NCBI GenBank assembly: GCA_963849485.1
Contig: CAWKIF010000079.1
Location: 1 to 64,000 of the forward strand
From: CAVTWJ01 sp963849485
GTDB taxonomy: Bacteria > Oederibacteriota > Muellerivitia > Muellerivitales > Muellerivitaceae
Length of the DNA stretch: 64,000 nt
Direction: 5' to 3'
Both the position numbers and the translations under genes were made by a program. Below, one piece after another: positions 1 through 8,660 of the stretch; the first letter of the stretch is position 1, and every line of letters starts with the position of its first letter. Under the pieces are notes generated by a model. The model saw only the letters and a program-made list of their open reading frames with translations, ran no database searches and was not told where the DNA came from.

Positions 1-723
1 TAAGCAAGCCAGGATAAGTAAAAGAAGTGCCCCGCTGGCGGCGTACCGGCTCAGCGCCAAACCCCCGTGGTCCAGCGGCTTATCCAGGAAATCTCCCAAG
101 ACCGCTCCCAAGGGCCGGGTGAGGATAAAAGCGGCCCAAAAGAGAAGCGTTCGTGAAACTTTGGTCCAGAGGTAAAGCCCGAGAACCACTGCCAATAGGA
201 TAATGAAGATGGTGGCGCCACCTAGGTAGCCCAGTCCCTCCGAATCGGCCGTCCAGTCGCCCAAGGCGGTCCCCAGGGTCTGCGAAAACATGATGGTAAC
301 CCAGTAGAAAATTTCCGATTTAGGTTCGGAGACCGAATCCACCGCCACCGTTCCCAAAACCTTGTGCCAGACAAACAGGGACCCCATGAGCAGGCAAAAT
401 AGGATCGAGGAACCACCCGCGTAACCTATTCCTAATGACCGGTCGCAGAAATCAGCCAGTGTCGTGCCGACGGTCGTGGTGGCGATGATGGTGAACCAAT
501 AAATATAGGGATGAAACTGTTTCGCCTTGATCTGGATAATCACGGCCCCTATGAAAATCACCGCGAAAATGGCCGTGCCCACCAGGTAGCCCAGGTTCAT
601 GGACATGGAAACCATATCCCCGCCGGTCTCGCCCAGGGTGGTGGCCGCGATTTTGATGACCCAAAAAAGAAAGGTCACCTCGGGAACCTTGCTTAAAAGG
701 CTATCGTTTGTGTTTTCTTTCAT
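1..723 (-). CDS. COG4705-like multi-pass membrane protein (3' end outside window)
   Basis: The frame opens with ATG at 723, 7 bases after an AAGG Shine-Dalgarno, and stays open to base 1 (241 codons), so the C-terminus is missing. The product begins MKENTNDSLLSKVPEVTF and continues as hydrophobic helices containing KIAATTLGETGGD and, later, TLGTALGDW. This repeated T-x-GET/T-x-GD pattern is typical of the uncharacterised COG4705 family of membrane-anchored proteins, in which two similar halves each carry it. Location is inferred to be the inner membrane. No substrate or activity is known to me. The next gene on the same strand lies 90 bases upstream, so operon membership is unclear. Confidence 0.72.
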   Translation of the reverse strand, partial: MKENTNDSLLSKVPEVTFLFWVIKIAATTLGETGGDMVSMSMNLGYLVGTAIFAVIFIGAVIIQIKAKQFHPYIYWFTIIATTTVGTTLADFCDRSLGIGYAGGSSILFCLLMGSLFVWHKVLGTVAVDSVSEPKSEIFYWVTIMFSQTLGTALGDWTADSEGLGYLGGATIFIILLAVVLGLYLWTKVSRTLLFWAAFILTRPLGAVLGDFLDKPLDHGGLALSRYAASGALLLLILACL

Positions 724-813
724 TGCGACCTTTTCTTCTGATTTGAAGGGCAAGAGAATCCCTCCCATATATAAAGGGGAGGAGCCATCCTATCAAATGA
801 ATTTCATCAAAGA

Positions 814-1860
814 CTATTCGGCGATGGAGTTGATTTGCTTGACGGCTACGGCTGCGTTTTTTTTGGCTGTCGGGTCGCTGTCGTTCGACATCGCCTCCAG
901 GGCCGGCAAGGCTTCCTTGGCGGTCGGGCCGATCTTGGCTAAGGCATAGGCCGCGTTTGCCCGGACCCTGGAATCCCCGTCCTTCAAGGCCTTGGCCAGG
1001 GCCGGTACGGCTTTGGCGGCCCCAGGCCCGATATTTCCCAAGGCAAACGCGACACTGGTCCGGATGAAGGCATCGTCGTTTTTCAAGAAATACGTCAAGT
1101 CCGGCAAGACTTGGACGACGCCGGGCCCCAATTTCGAAAGGGCGTCCGACGCTTTTTCTTTGACATTGGTGACCGGATCATCCAACCGCTCCGCCAAGGC
1201 GGGTATGGCCGAGGCTGCGTCCGGCCCGATCTGTCCCAGGAGCTGGGCGGCATTGGCCCGGGTATCTCCGTCGTTGTTTTTTAGGGCTTTTACCAGAAAG
1301 GGCACTTCGATCTTGGCGGCCATCCTCATTTCCGCGAGCCGCGCGGCCAGGGAGTTGCCCACGGCATCCACGTCCAGGTGCCCGATCTGGTCTTCCATCC
1401 ATTTTTTATTTTCTTCACCCAATTTCCCGATCCGGTCCTGAACCTGTTGCCGGTCCTCTGCCTTGGGCGCGGCCAGAAGGTAGAGGTTCAGGCTTTGAAG
1501 GGCCTCAGGATAGAGCCCCGCCTTCTCCTGGGCTTGGGCCAAATCGGAATAGATGGCGGGGTCCCAAGGGGCCCAATCAGACGCTTTGGCCAGGGATTGA
1601 GCCGCGTCCTTGAATTGGGATTTTTCAGAAGCCTCTTTCGCCTGGCTCTTCAAGCTGACCGCGGCGCTAGGCAGGGATGGGGCTGACTTCATAGAAAGAA
1701 CTTCTTGGATGATCTTTTCCCGTAAATCCCCATCCCGTGGGTTCTTATGGAAAGCCGCCAGGTCTTTCTTGAAGATAGAATCCTTGGACCAAAGGAACCC
1801 AGGACCGGAAACCATGAGGATCAAAAAGAAGAAAAAGATCAACTTATGTTTGTTATTCAT
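814..1860 (-). CDS. Secreted HEAT-repeat protein with TPR segment
   Basis: 348 residues. An N-terminal signal sequence (Phe/Leu-rich core at about residues 8-24) is followed by a TPR-like helical segment (about 75-135, including YSDLAQAQEKAGLYPEALQS) and then at least four HEAT/PBS-type repeats (about 190-340) with recurring 'RANAAxxLxxIGPxAxxAxPAL' units. Such alpha-solenoids are protein-binding scaffolds; a periplasmic or membrane-associated role is inferred. The ATG at 1860 has a GAGGAAAATTCAAC leader. It lies about 100 bases downstream of tonB on the same strand and could be the last gene of the exbB-exbD-tonB unit. No enzymatic motif is visible. Confidence 0.8.
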   Translation of the reverse strand: MNNKHKLIFFFFLILMVSGPGFLWSKDSIFKKDLAAFHKNPRDGDLREKIIQEVLSMKSAPSLPSAAVSLKSQAKEASEKSQFKDAAQSLAKASDWAPWDPAIYSDLAQAQEKAGLYPEALQSLNLYLLAAPKAEDRQQVQDRIGKLGEENKKWMEDQIGHLDVDAVGNSLAARLAEMRMAAKIEVPFLVKALKNNDGDTRANAAQLLGQIGPDAASAIPALAERLDDPVTNVKEKASDALSKLGPGVVQVLPDLTYFLKNDDAFIRTSVAFALGNIGPGAAKAVPALAKALKDGDSRVRANAAYALAKIGPTAKEALPALEAMSNDSDPTAKKNAAVAVKQINSIAE

Positions 1861-1934
1861 GTTGAATTTTCCTCTATTTCAATTCCCATGTTGCGGCCAC
1901 TTCCCCCTTTTTTCAAAGGTGGAAAATACTAGAA

Positions 1935-1948
1935 GGGGCATTCGCCCC
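1935..1948 (-). terminator. Short GC hairpin between tonB and the HEAT gene
   Basis: GGGGC-attc-GCCCC is a perfect 5-bp stem just after the tonB stop in the direction of minus-strand transcription. No U-tract follows, so termination is doubtful. The core ATTCGCCCC is also found inside tonB near 2418-2426. Confidence 0.25.
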
Positions 1949-1958
1949 ACCGTCTTCC

Positions 1959-2589
1959 TCAATCCAGCTTGAAGGAGATTGGCAACCTCACCCTGCAGTT
2001 CATGGGCTCGCCCAACTTGTCCAGGGCAGGCCTAAACCTCGCGTCCTTCAGACGGTCCAAGACCACCTGGTTGAAGGCGGGGTCGGCGCCCTGAAGGATG
2101 GTCACCTTGTCCACCTTTCCTTCGATATTGATGAGAAGCTCCACGATCACCCGGCCTTCCTTCTTTTGCTTCCTCATCTCGGTGGGATAATCGTTCTCGT
2201 CGATGAATCCGCCCACCAGGGAAGGCTGGCGGCTGGCGACCACATAAGGGGCCGCCGCCTCGGGGGTGGGAGTGGGCTTGACCAGGGGTGGGGGAGGCGC
2301 CTTGCCCTTTTTCGCCAGAACCCAGGGCTCAGGGGGCGGCGGGGGAGTCATCTTGGTTTGAAGGGTCAAGAGGGGGGTGGCGCTGAGGTCGATATTGGTC
2401 TTGTACTCAGCGTGGGGATTCGCCCCAGGCGATCAGCCCCATGGCCACCCCGAAGAAGGCCGCGTGGAGGAAAAAGGACAGCAGGATGCCGCCGTAAAGA
2501 GGGTCCATCCGAAAACCGTCGAAGAAGCGGTTCACCGGAAAACCGTTGGGTAGGTGGTTCGTTTCGGCGTCGCAGTAAGGGAGGTTCAC
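1959..2589 (-). CDS. tonB: TonB energy-transducing protein, reading frame interrupted
   Basis: TonB links the ExbBD proton channel to outer-membrane receptors. Here it is in two frames. The N-terminal part begins with GTG at 2589, overlapping the exbD stop by one base, and carries the single membrane anchor (about residues 32-53, GGILLSFFLHAAFFG). It meets TGA at 2407-2409. The C-terminal part, open from about 2432 in another frame, holds the proline-rich spacer (TPPPPPEPW, KAPPPPLVKPTPTP) and the TonB C-terminal domain ending in VRLPISFKLD. A single-base indel between 2409 and 2432, where GGGG and CCCC runs lie, would restore one protein of about 210 residues. The intact domains on both sides argue for a sequence error or very recent mutation. 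Confidence 0.8.
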
Positions 2590-2990
2590 TATTTGCGGTC
2601 CATGGCCAGGGCCACCTTCTGGACCCCGCCCAATTTGATCGCGTCCAATACCTGGGCCAATTGCTCATAAGGGATGCTCTTGTCCGCCTTGAGGATGACC
2701 TTCACTTCCGGGTAGACGCTCGTCTCGACCGTCATCTGCTGGGTCAAGCCTCCCAGGTCGATGTTTTTCTGATTAAATTTAAGTTCACCCTTGGAACCCA
2801 GGGTCACTACCAGGGCCGGCTGGGGGGCCTTTTCCTCCTTGACCACCTTAGGCAGGTGCACCTGCAGGGCCTGTTCACTGACAAAGGTGGCCGTTACCAT
2901 GAAGATGATCAAAAGCACCAGCGTAATATCCACCAGGGGGGTGACATTGATGCCGGTGACCAGGCCCCGGTCGCTTCCGCCCGGAAGCAT
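2589..2990 (-). CDS. exbD: ExbD/TolR-family biopolymer transport protein
   Basis: 133 residues, the usual size. One N-terminal membrane helix (about 17-38) holds VTPLVDITLVLLIIF, whose Asp is the conserved proton-carrying residue of ExbD/TolR. The rest is the periplasmic domain, ending in a KVILKADKSIPYEQLAQVLDA motif typical of the family. The ATG at 2990 overlaps the exbB stop (TAATG) and the stop overlaps the tonB GTG (TAGTG), so exbB-exbD-tonB is a translationally coupled operon. With ExbB it forms the proton-driven motor in the inner membrane. Confidence 0.93.
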   Translation of the reverse strand: MLPGGSDRGLVTGINVTPLVDITLVLLIIFMVTATFVSEQALQVHLPKVVKEEKAPQPALVVTLGSKGELKFNQKNIDLGGLTQQMTVETSVYPEVKVILKADKSIPYEQLAQVLDAIKLGGVQKVALAMDRK

Positions 2991-3616
2991 TATTTCACCC
3001 TCTCTTGCTTGAGATAGGCCAACAGGATGCGCGACAGGCTGTCGGTATTGGTTTGGATCTCGCCCAGCCGGGTCAAAAAGAAGTTATTGGCTACGACCGC
3101 CGGGATGGCCACCAGGATTCCGAAGGCCGTGGCGATCAAGGCGCTTGAAATGCCCGCCATGACCACCGAGACCCCGCTTTGGCCCGTCAGCCCCAGGTCG
3201 TTGAAGGCCTTGATCACTCCCAGCACCGTCCCGAAGAGGCCGACGAAGGGTGCGTTGTTGCCCAGGGTGCCCAGGATGATCAGGTACTTCTCATGTTCCA
3301 GTTTTTCCCTCAGCCAGTGGGAAGCCATGACCTCTTCCGCCGCCGCCGCGCCCTTGGAAAAGCTCTTCAAGCCCGCCAGGGCCACCCGGGCTTCCACCCG
3401 CTTGCTTTTTTCCGCCAGGGCCACTGCCCCCGGGATATCTTGTTCCTCCAACCGGGCCGCCAGAGAATCCAACAGGGAGGCTACGTCCCCCCGGTTTTTA
3501 CGGAAGACCAACCAACGCTCGAACATGACCCCGATGGAAACCACGCTGGCTACGATCAGAAGGCCAATCACCCAGGTGTCGCCCAGCAAGGCCATGTGCA
3601 TGAAGATCAAGTTCAT
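2990..3616 (-). CDS. exbB: ExbB/TolQ/MotA-family proton channel protein
   Basis: 208 residues. There are three membrane helices: one near the N-terminus (WVIGLLIVASVVSIGVMF) and two in the C-terminal half (LGNNAPFVGLFGTVLGVIKAF and SALIATAFGILVAIPAVVANNFF). The GLFGTVLGVI and IATAFGILVAIPA motifs define the MotA/TolQ/ExbB domain. The ATG at 3616 has a strong GGGGAG ribosome site. First gene of the exbB-exbD-tonB operon; a receptor gene lies upstream on the same strand, which supports an Exb rather than Tol/Mot assignment. No pal, tolB or flagellar gene is nearby. Confidence 0.92.
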   Translation of the reverse strand: MNLIFMHMALLGDTWVIGLLIVASVVSIGVMFERWLVFRKNRGDVASLLDSLAARLEEQDIPGAVALAEKSKRVEARVALAGLKSFSKGAAAAEEVMASHWLREKLEHEKYLIILGTLGNNAPFVGLFGTVLGVIKAFNDLGLTGQSGVSVVMAGISSALIATAFGILVAIPAVVANNFFLTRLGEIQTNTDSLSRILLAYLKQERVK

Positions 3617-3840
3617 TGAAAACTCCCCTTTAGTTTTTGGTTTGAGTGATTCGAAAAGGCAGAATCAAGGTCACGTCTTTACCCGGGTGCCTGATAAAAG
3701 AATACCCTGTTGCTCGCCGGGCATGGATGACAGGTATGTAAAATCCCCGAGATGGCGCAAAGATTACACTTTCGTCGCTTCGCAAACTGAAACACCATCC
3801 TCTTTACTGATTTTCCACGCTTATAAAGCCCGAACCCGGC

Positions 3841-3873
3841 ACACGGTTTCGGTCCCTGACTCCGAAACCGTGT
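3841..3873 (-). terminator. Strong hairpin between receptor gene and exbB
   Basis: A perfect 12-bp inverted repeat (ACACGGTTTCGG / CCGAAACCGTGT, 9-base loop) lies in the 333-base gap 3617-3949, downstream of the receptor stop. There is no T-run after it, so it may act as an RNA-stabilising hairpin or a factor-assisted terminator. Nothing else was recognised in this gap. Confidence 0.5.
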
Positions 3874-3949
3874 TGGGTTCCTAAAAACTCACGCCGGGCT
3901 GGACAGAGGAGTTTGAGCGAATCCTCTTTAAATCTTGCTACAGCTTCCC

Positions 3950-6667
3950 TTAAAAGGTGACGTCGATACCGCCATCGAAGGTCGGTCCATAATATTCGTT
4001 CTGGATCGGCAGATTGGAAGTCCCTTGGAAATAACGGAGCGGCTCGTTATTCAGGTTGTCCCCTTCGGCATACAACGTGAAGTCCTTGGTAAAGGCGTAC
4101 TGGATCTTCGCGTCGATCTGGAAGTAGTCGTCGTAGTAAACGTTCGGTACCGGTCCGCCCAAGGAACCTGGAAGAGCCGCGTCCCCGACCAGGGAAAGCT
4201 GTTTCCCGGTGAAGGAACCGCCGACATCGATCGTAAATCCGTACTTTTTGTAAAAGATTCCCGTGTTAAAGATGAGATCGGACTGGCTAGGCAGCTCGGT
4301 ATTGACCCCTGGCGAGGTCTCACCCTGGGATCCAATAAAGGAAATGGAACCCCGGTAACCCAACCCGCTCAAGAAATCGGGCAGCATGGAATATTGCTGT
4401 TGGTACTGAAATTCCACACCATAGATATACGAATTTGGAATATTTGAATAGGTAATGACCTGGGTCACCCCACCTGAGGAAATGGACTCGTTATAATCAG
4501 TCGCGAAATAGTTGGTGATATCCTTAATGAAGCCGTCAACGGCCAGGATGACGCCCTTCTCGGGGTAAAGTTCCAAAGAAAGGTCGATATTATCCGAGAC
4601 CATCGGTTTCAGGTTCGGGTTGCCGTAGGTATTGGAGACGACCGGGTCCGCCGAGGAAAAACCGCCGTTCTCATTCTGACCCAGGGTGGGCGAGGGGATG
4701 TACTGGTTGTAGGTCGGACGGGCCAAGGTCTCCGAATAATTAAGCCGGGCATTCATCGTGGGATCGAAGGCATACTTGAATCCGAGGCTCGGCAGGATAT
4801 TGGTGTAATCGATGGTCCCCGTTTCAGGAAGGGCTGCGCCGTATTCGGTCTGAGGTTTTGCGGCGTATTCATCCACATAGGCCCGGTACCAGTCGTATTT
4901 GATGTGGGTGGCCTCGATACGGGCGCCACCCATCACTGACAGATTACCTGTTTTGAGGGTGTACATGCCGTAACCCGCATAAACGTTTTCGTAAGAATCC
5001 CAGTCATTCCCCTGGTCCGCCACGGGATCGGTTTCGGTCATGGGACCCGCAAAGGCCGTGCTTCCGTTGATGTTGAGCCCGTTCAACAATGAGTTGATCC
5101 CTGGAACCGGGCCCATGTTATAGATATTGCCGGGATAAAAGTTAGGTAGGCTCGTAGGACTAAAATCGGCCATGGTCGCACTGTTCAAAAAGGTCGGCGA
5201 ATAATTCACGTCGCTGTAAACCGCATAGCTCATGTTCGCATCCGCGCCAAATTTGAGGGTGCCCTTATCCCCACCCCCCAGGTCCATATCGGTCTTGCCG
5301 TCGGCCTTCAAGCCATATTGATTCACGTTGTAAACTTGCGTTTCATTCGAGAAACCTTTCAATGCGAAATTGGCCGGATCTAGCTCCCCGGTCAATTGGC
5401 TGTTATCGAAGGTCGGGCTATTGCCGTTGTTCTGTGTGTTGTTATAAGTGATCGTTCCACCGAGATGAGAGTTCTTGTCCTTGAAGGAATAATCAGGGTG
5501 CCAGGGTTCGTTGGTGTCCGCGTAGGCATAGCTGGCCTTGTAATCCAGATCGAAGCCATTAATGTTGTTTTCGCCGCCTAACCCCAAGGCCAGCGTGCGA
5601 TACTGGGTCAATTCATAACTTACCTTATCTTCAACGTCCGTCCCGGCGGCCCCGACGTCGACCGTATAGCTTCCATCGGCATTCTGGACGGCCTGCCCGG
5701 GGATCGCGTCGATGTTCTGGTAAGCGGTGGTATATTTGGGCCTGCGGTATTCGTCATAGCCACTGTACATGAAATTCGTGTAATACTTGTTGTCCCGATC
5801 GGCCCTGAGGTCGATATTCGCGCCGATCCCGCCACGGTCGCGCTCATAAAAATAATCTTGAAAGTCGTATTCATTGATGGAATTGGAACCCAATTGCCCT
5901 TGACCAGCCGGGGTGTAGGTCTCTTCCAGGTCTTCGATCCCGAACCTTTCGTACTGGTAATTGGCCGCGACCAGGAAGCCCAGTTTGGAGGGCCCCCCCA
6001 GGTCAAAGGTTTCACCCCAGGTCAAATTGCCGTTGGCGGTAGGTTCATTCTTTTGCGGCACAATGCCCGCTTCGGCCTTGATTTCATGGAAACTATCGGG
6101 GTAATCGAAGGCCGATTTGGGGACCAGGTTCATCTGCCCGCCCACTCCCTGGCCGTCCATATCCGGCAGGATGGTCTTGAAAACTTCTTCCTCGCCCACC
6201 AACCCGACCGGGATGTCGTCCAGGTCCACCGACCTCGTGGAGTTGTCATAGGAAGGAATGATCGTGTCGTTGAAGGTGACGATGTCCAGGGTCGGGTCTG
6301 TACCGCGGATCGTGATGTACCGGGGTTCGCTGGTGTCATGCTGAACCCCGACGCCCGGCAATTGCTGGGCCGCCTGGGCGACGGTCTTGGCCGGCGTTTG
6401 GTTGATCTGGTCCTGGGAAAGGATGTTGACCTTGTTCAGGGAGTCGTGCATCTCATCGAAGGACTGGGCCTGGTCGATGCCCTTGGCCTTCACCGTGACC
6501 TCGGGGAGTTCCGAGACCCCCGACACGGAAGCCGAAAGCGTATTGCCTTGGCTGTCCACCGGCGTGGTCGCGGCCGTTTGGGCTTTGAGGGTGGAGAAGG
6601 ACATCAAGAACATAAAAGAAAAAAGCACCGGCGCCAACCGATTGAAACCCAGCTGATTGATCCGCAT
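3950..6667 (-). CDS. TonB-dependent outer-membrane receptor
   Basis: About 905 residues from the ATG at 6667, chosen because it follows an AAGGGAG site; an upstream start at 6718 would lack one. Order: signal peptide (ends near STLKAQ), a possible TonB-interacting stretch ELPEVTVKAKG, plug domain (about 60-190; AQAAQQLPGVGV, PRYITIRGTDPTLDIVTFND, GQMNLVPKSAF), then a 22-strand-type barrel ending in FDGGIDVTF with the terminal Phe used for barrel insertion. The long barrel with NPNLKPMVSDNIDLSLE and FIGSQGE segments resembles the Caulobacter-type TonB receptors for sugars or other large ligands; the ligand is not determinable here. The exbB-exbD-tonB operon lies directly downstream. Confidence 0.9.
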   Translation of the reverse strand: MRINQLGFNRLAPVLFSFMFLMSFSTLKAQTAATTPVDSQGNTLSASVSGVSELPEVTVKAKGIDQAQSFDEMHDSLNKVNILSQDQINQTPAKTVAQAAQQLPGVGVQHDTSEPRYITIRGTDPTLDIVTFNDTIIPSYDNSTRSVDLDDIPVGLVGEEEVFKTILPDMDGQGVGGQMNLVPKSAFDYPDSFHEIKAEAGIVPQKNEPTANGNLTWGETFDLGGPSKLGFLVAANYQYERFGIEDLEETYTPAGQGQLGSNSINEYDFQDYFYERDRGGIGANIDLRADRDNKYYTNFMYSGYDEYRRPKYTTAYQNIDAIPGQAVQNADGSYTVDVGAAGTDVEDKVSYELTQYRTLALGLGGENNINGFDLDYKASYAYADTNEPWHPDYSFKDKNSHLGGTITYNNTQNNGNSPTFDNSQLTGELDPANFALKGFSNETQVYNVNQYGLKADGKTDMDLGGGDKGTLKFGADANMSYAVYSDVNYSPTFLNSATMADFSPTSLPNFYPGNIYNMGPVPGINSLLNGLNINGSTAFAGPMTETDPVADQGNDWDSYENVYAGYGMYTLKTGNLSVMGGARIEATHIKYDWYRAYVDEYAAKPQTEYGAALPETGTIDYTNILPSLGFKYAFDPTMNARLNYSETLARPTYNQYIPSPTLGQNENGGFSSADPVVSNTYGNPNLKPMVSDNIDLSLELYPEKGVILAVDGFIKDITNYFATDYNESISSGGVTQVITYSNIPNSYIYGVEFQYQQQYSMLPDFLSGLGYRGSISFIGSQGETSPGVNTELPSQSDLIFNTGIFYKKYGFTIDVGGSFTGKQLSLVGDAALPGSLGGPVPNVYYDDYFQIDAKIQYAFTKDFTLYAEGDNLNNEPLRYFQGTSNLPIQNEYYGPTFDGGIDVTF

Positions 6668-7269
6668 AAAAACTCCCTTTCTCGTACTAATGGTTGGAAT
6701 CACTTTCAGGGATTCCAAAAATGGACATCCGGCGAATTTTTTAAAGACGCCTTGAGTCGCGGGAGAATTTAATGCCTTTCATTACTCCGAGTGTTTCGAT
6801 GACATAAATTGGGCGTTACGATAAGCTGACAAAATCGTCATCTGCCCGTCATTGTCATGACAGTTACAAAAATTAAAATGCTTCGTAATTTCAAGGGAAT
6901 CAACATTATCGATTCACGAATAACTCAGGATTATTCGTTGTTACCCCTTTTCCTTGTTCATACATGACATGGTCTCATAACAAGCCTAAAGGGAGGATCA
7001 ATCAGTAGGAAGTACCGCCCATAACACAAATTTGTCGGAAGGGAAAAAGATTCCATTATCATTTACTCCACGATGTTGAAAATGAATTGTAACTTTGCCG
7101 TCACTCCCAGGGTTGAATAAGTGCAGATAATGTCGCCGCCAGGAACAAATTTTTTCGACCTAGGGGAAATCCGAAATTTGATTCGAACCGTCTAATAGTT
7201 GTCTTGGTTAGGAAAAGAAAATTGAAGTCAGCTTAACGTTGATCGATTAATTAAACACGGAGGGCCGTA
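6668..7269. promoter_or_regulatory. Long AT-rich divergent regulatory region with inverted repeat at 6916-6938
   Basis: This 602-base gap separates the divergently read receptor gene and the YVTN-propeller gene. It contains an 8-bp perfect inverted repeat ACGAATAA-(7)-TTATTCGT at 6916-6938, which looks like a dimeric regulator site, and a GTCATTGTCATGAC motif near 6849. No small gene was recognised in either strand. Confidence 0.4.
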
Positions 7270-8313
7270 ATGAATCAGTTCAAGGTTATAGGCATGTTGG
7301 GGCTGGTGGTGGGCCTAGCGTTAGGGGCGAGTGGTGCCCGTGCGCAGGAAACCGGGAAGAGCGGGTACAAAATTATCCAAAAAATTTCGCTTCCAGGCGA
7401 CGGCGGATGGGATTTCCTGACCGTCGACAGCGACAATCGGCGGATCTACCTCACCCATGACAACAGCGTGCAGGTGGTCGACGCGGACGCCTTGACCCTG
7501 CTGGGAACCGTCGAGAACGTGCCCCATCCCCACGGCGTGGTGTTTTTGCCCGACCTGGGCAAGGGCTACGCCACCAGCGGCGTGCCGGGAAGCGTGGTAG
7601 TTTTTGACTTGAAGACTTTCAAGCGCCTCGCCGAGATCCCCGACTCTAAAGACGCGGACGTCATTATTTACGACCCGGCCACCCAGCATATCCTGACCTT
7701 CAACGGCGACAGCCACAATTGCACCGTGATTGATCCCGCCACTGACAAGGTGGTGACCACCGTGGCCCTGGACGGGGGGCCCGAGGTGGCCGTCTCCGAC
7801 GGGAAAGGCTTGATCTTCGATAACTTGGAGACTAAAAGCGTGGTACTTAAGATCAACGCCAAAACCATGAAGGTTCTCAAGACCTGGCCCTTGGCTCCCG
7901 GCGAATCGCCCTCCGGCCTTTCCATGGACGTAAAGAACAATCGTCTCTTTTCCGGCTGTCACAACAAGAACCTGGTGGTGATGAACGCGAAGAACGGGAA
8001 AGTGATCCAGACCCTGCCCATCGGCGAGCGGGTAGATGGGACCGCCTTTGATCCCGCCACGGGCAACGTGTTCAGCTCCAACGGCGACGGCACCTTGACG
8101 GTCATCCACGAGGATTCCCCCGACAAATTCACGCTCGTGGAAAACGTCCCGACCGAGCCGATGGCAAAGACCCTGGCCCTGGATTCCAAAACGGGTCATA
8201 TCCTATTGATGACCGCCCAAATGCAGCCTCCACCCACCCCCACCAAAGATGATCCTAAGCCTCACCGCAAACCTGTGCCAGGCTCATTCCATCTGTTAGT
8301 TGTTGGAAAGTAA
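7270..8313 (+). CDS. Secreted YVTN-type beta-propeller protein
   Basis: 347 residues. A signal peptide (hydrophobic core at about 7-22, cleavage near ARAQE) precedes repeated blades of about 40 residues, for example GGWDFLTVDSDNRRIYLTHD, HPHGVVFLPDLGKGYATS and VDGTAFDPATGNVFSSNGDG. This is the YncE/YVTN-beta-propeller group: periplasmic or secreted proteins, usually of binding function. The ATG at 7270 follows GGAGGG. The C-terminus has a Pro/Lys-rich stretch before a final strand (FHLLVVGK). Divergent from the receptor gene and ended by a strong terminator, so monocistronic. Confidence 0.82.
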   Translation: MNQFKVIGMLGLVVGLALGASGARAQETGKSGYKIIQKISLPGDGGWDFLTVDSDNRRIYLTHDNSVQVVDADALTLLGTVENVPHPHGVVFLPDLGKGYATSGVPGSVVVFDLKTFKRLAEIPDSKDADVIIYDPATQHILTFNGDSHNCTVIDPATDKVVTTVALDGGPEVAVSDGKGLIFDNLETKSVVLKINAKTMKVLKTWPLAPGESPSGLSMDVKNNRLFSGCHNKNLVVMNAKNGKVIQTLPIGERVDGTAFDPATGNVFSSNGDGTLTVIHEDSPDKFTLVENVPTEPMAKTLALDSKTGHILLMTAQMQPPPTPTKDDPKPHRKPVPGSFHLLVVGK

Positions 8314-8325
8314 CGTTTCTTCAAA

Positions 8326-8356
8326 AAGCCGCCCCATCACAGGGGCGGCTTTTTTT
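8326..8356 (+). terminator. Intrinsic terminator after the propeller gene
   Basis: Perfect 10-bp stem AAGCCGCCCC / GGGGCGGCTT with a 6-base loop, followed by a run of T. Confidence 0.92.
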
Positions 8357-8462
8357 ATTTAAGGAGGGTTCTAAACAAAAGGGTAATTATCCAAAGCTCT
8401 GTTGAATCGAGTTATTTACCTTGTTAGGCTTGCGGGGTTTTACGAAGGATAATCGTTTCGCA

Positions 8463-8606
8463 GTCATTGCGAGGAGCTGCCCCAATCGGGGCGTTTTGCG
8501 ACGTGGCAATCCCAGTTCGCCATTCGCGTTCAGTTTTTTAAGCCAACCTCGAACACCCACCATAAACTTGGATTGCCGCGCCACAAAGATCGCGGCTCGC
8601 AATGAC
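8463..8606. repeat. 144-bp MITE-like intergenic repeat (GTCATTGCGAG ends)
   Basis: The element is bounded by perfect 11-bp inverted ends GTCATTGCGAG (8463-8473) and CTCGCAATGAC (8596-8606) and contains a GCCCC-aatc-GGGGC hairpin. Its left 70 bases recur at 63450-63520 and its right end at 59533-59543. It has no coding capacity and fills most of the gap 8357-8660. Confidence 0.75.
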
Positions 8607-8660
8607 TGCAAAACAATAAACCTTTCAAACTGACCCATTACTAATTTTAAGAAGGTGAGA

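Noticed and set aside
1959..2589. Programmed ribosomal frameshifting in tonB
   Set aside because: No slippery heptamer with downstream structure is clear, and many other genes in the window show similar one-base breaks.
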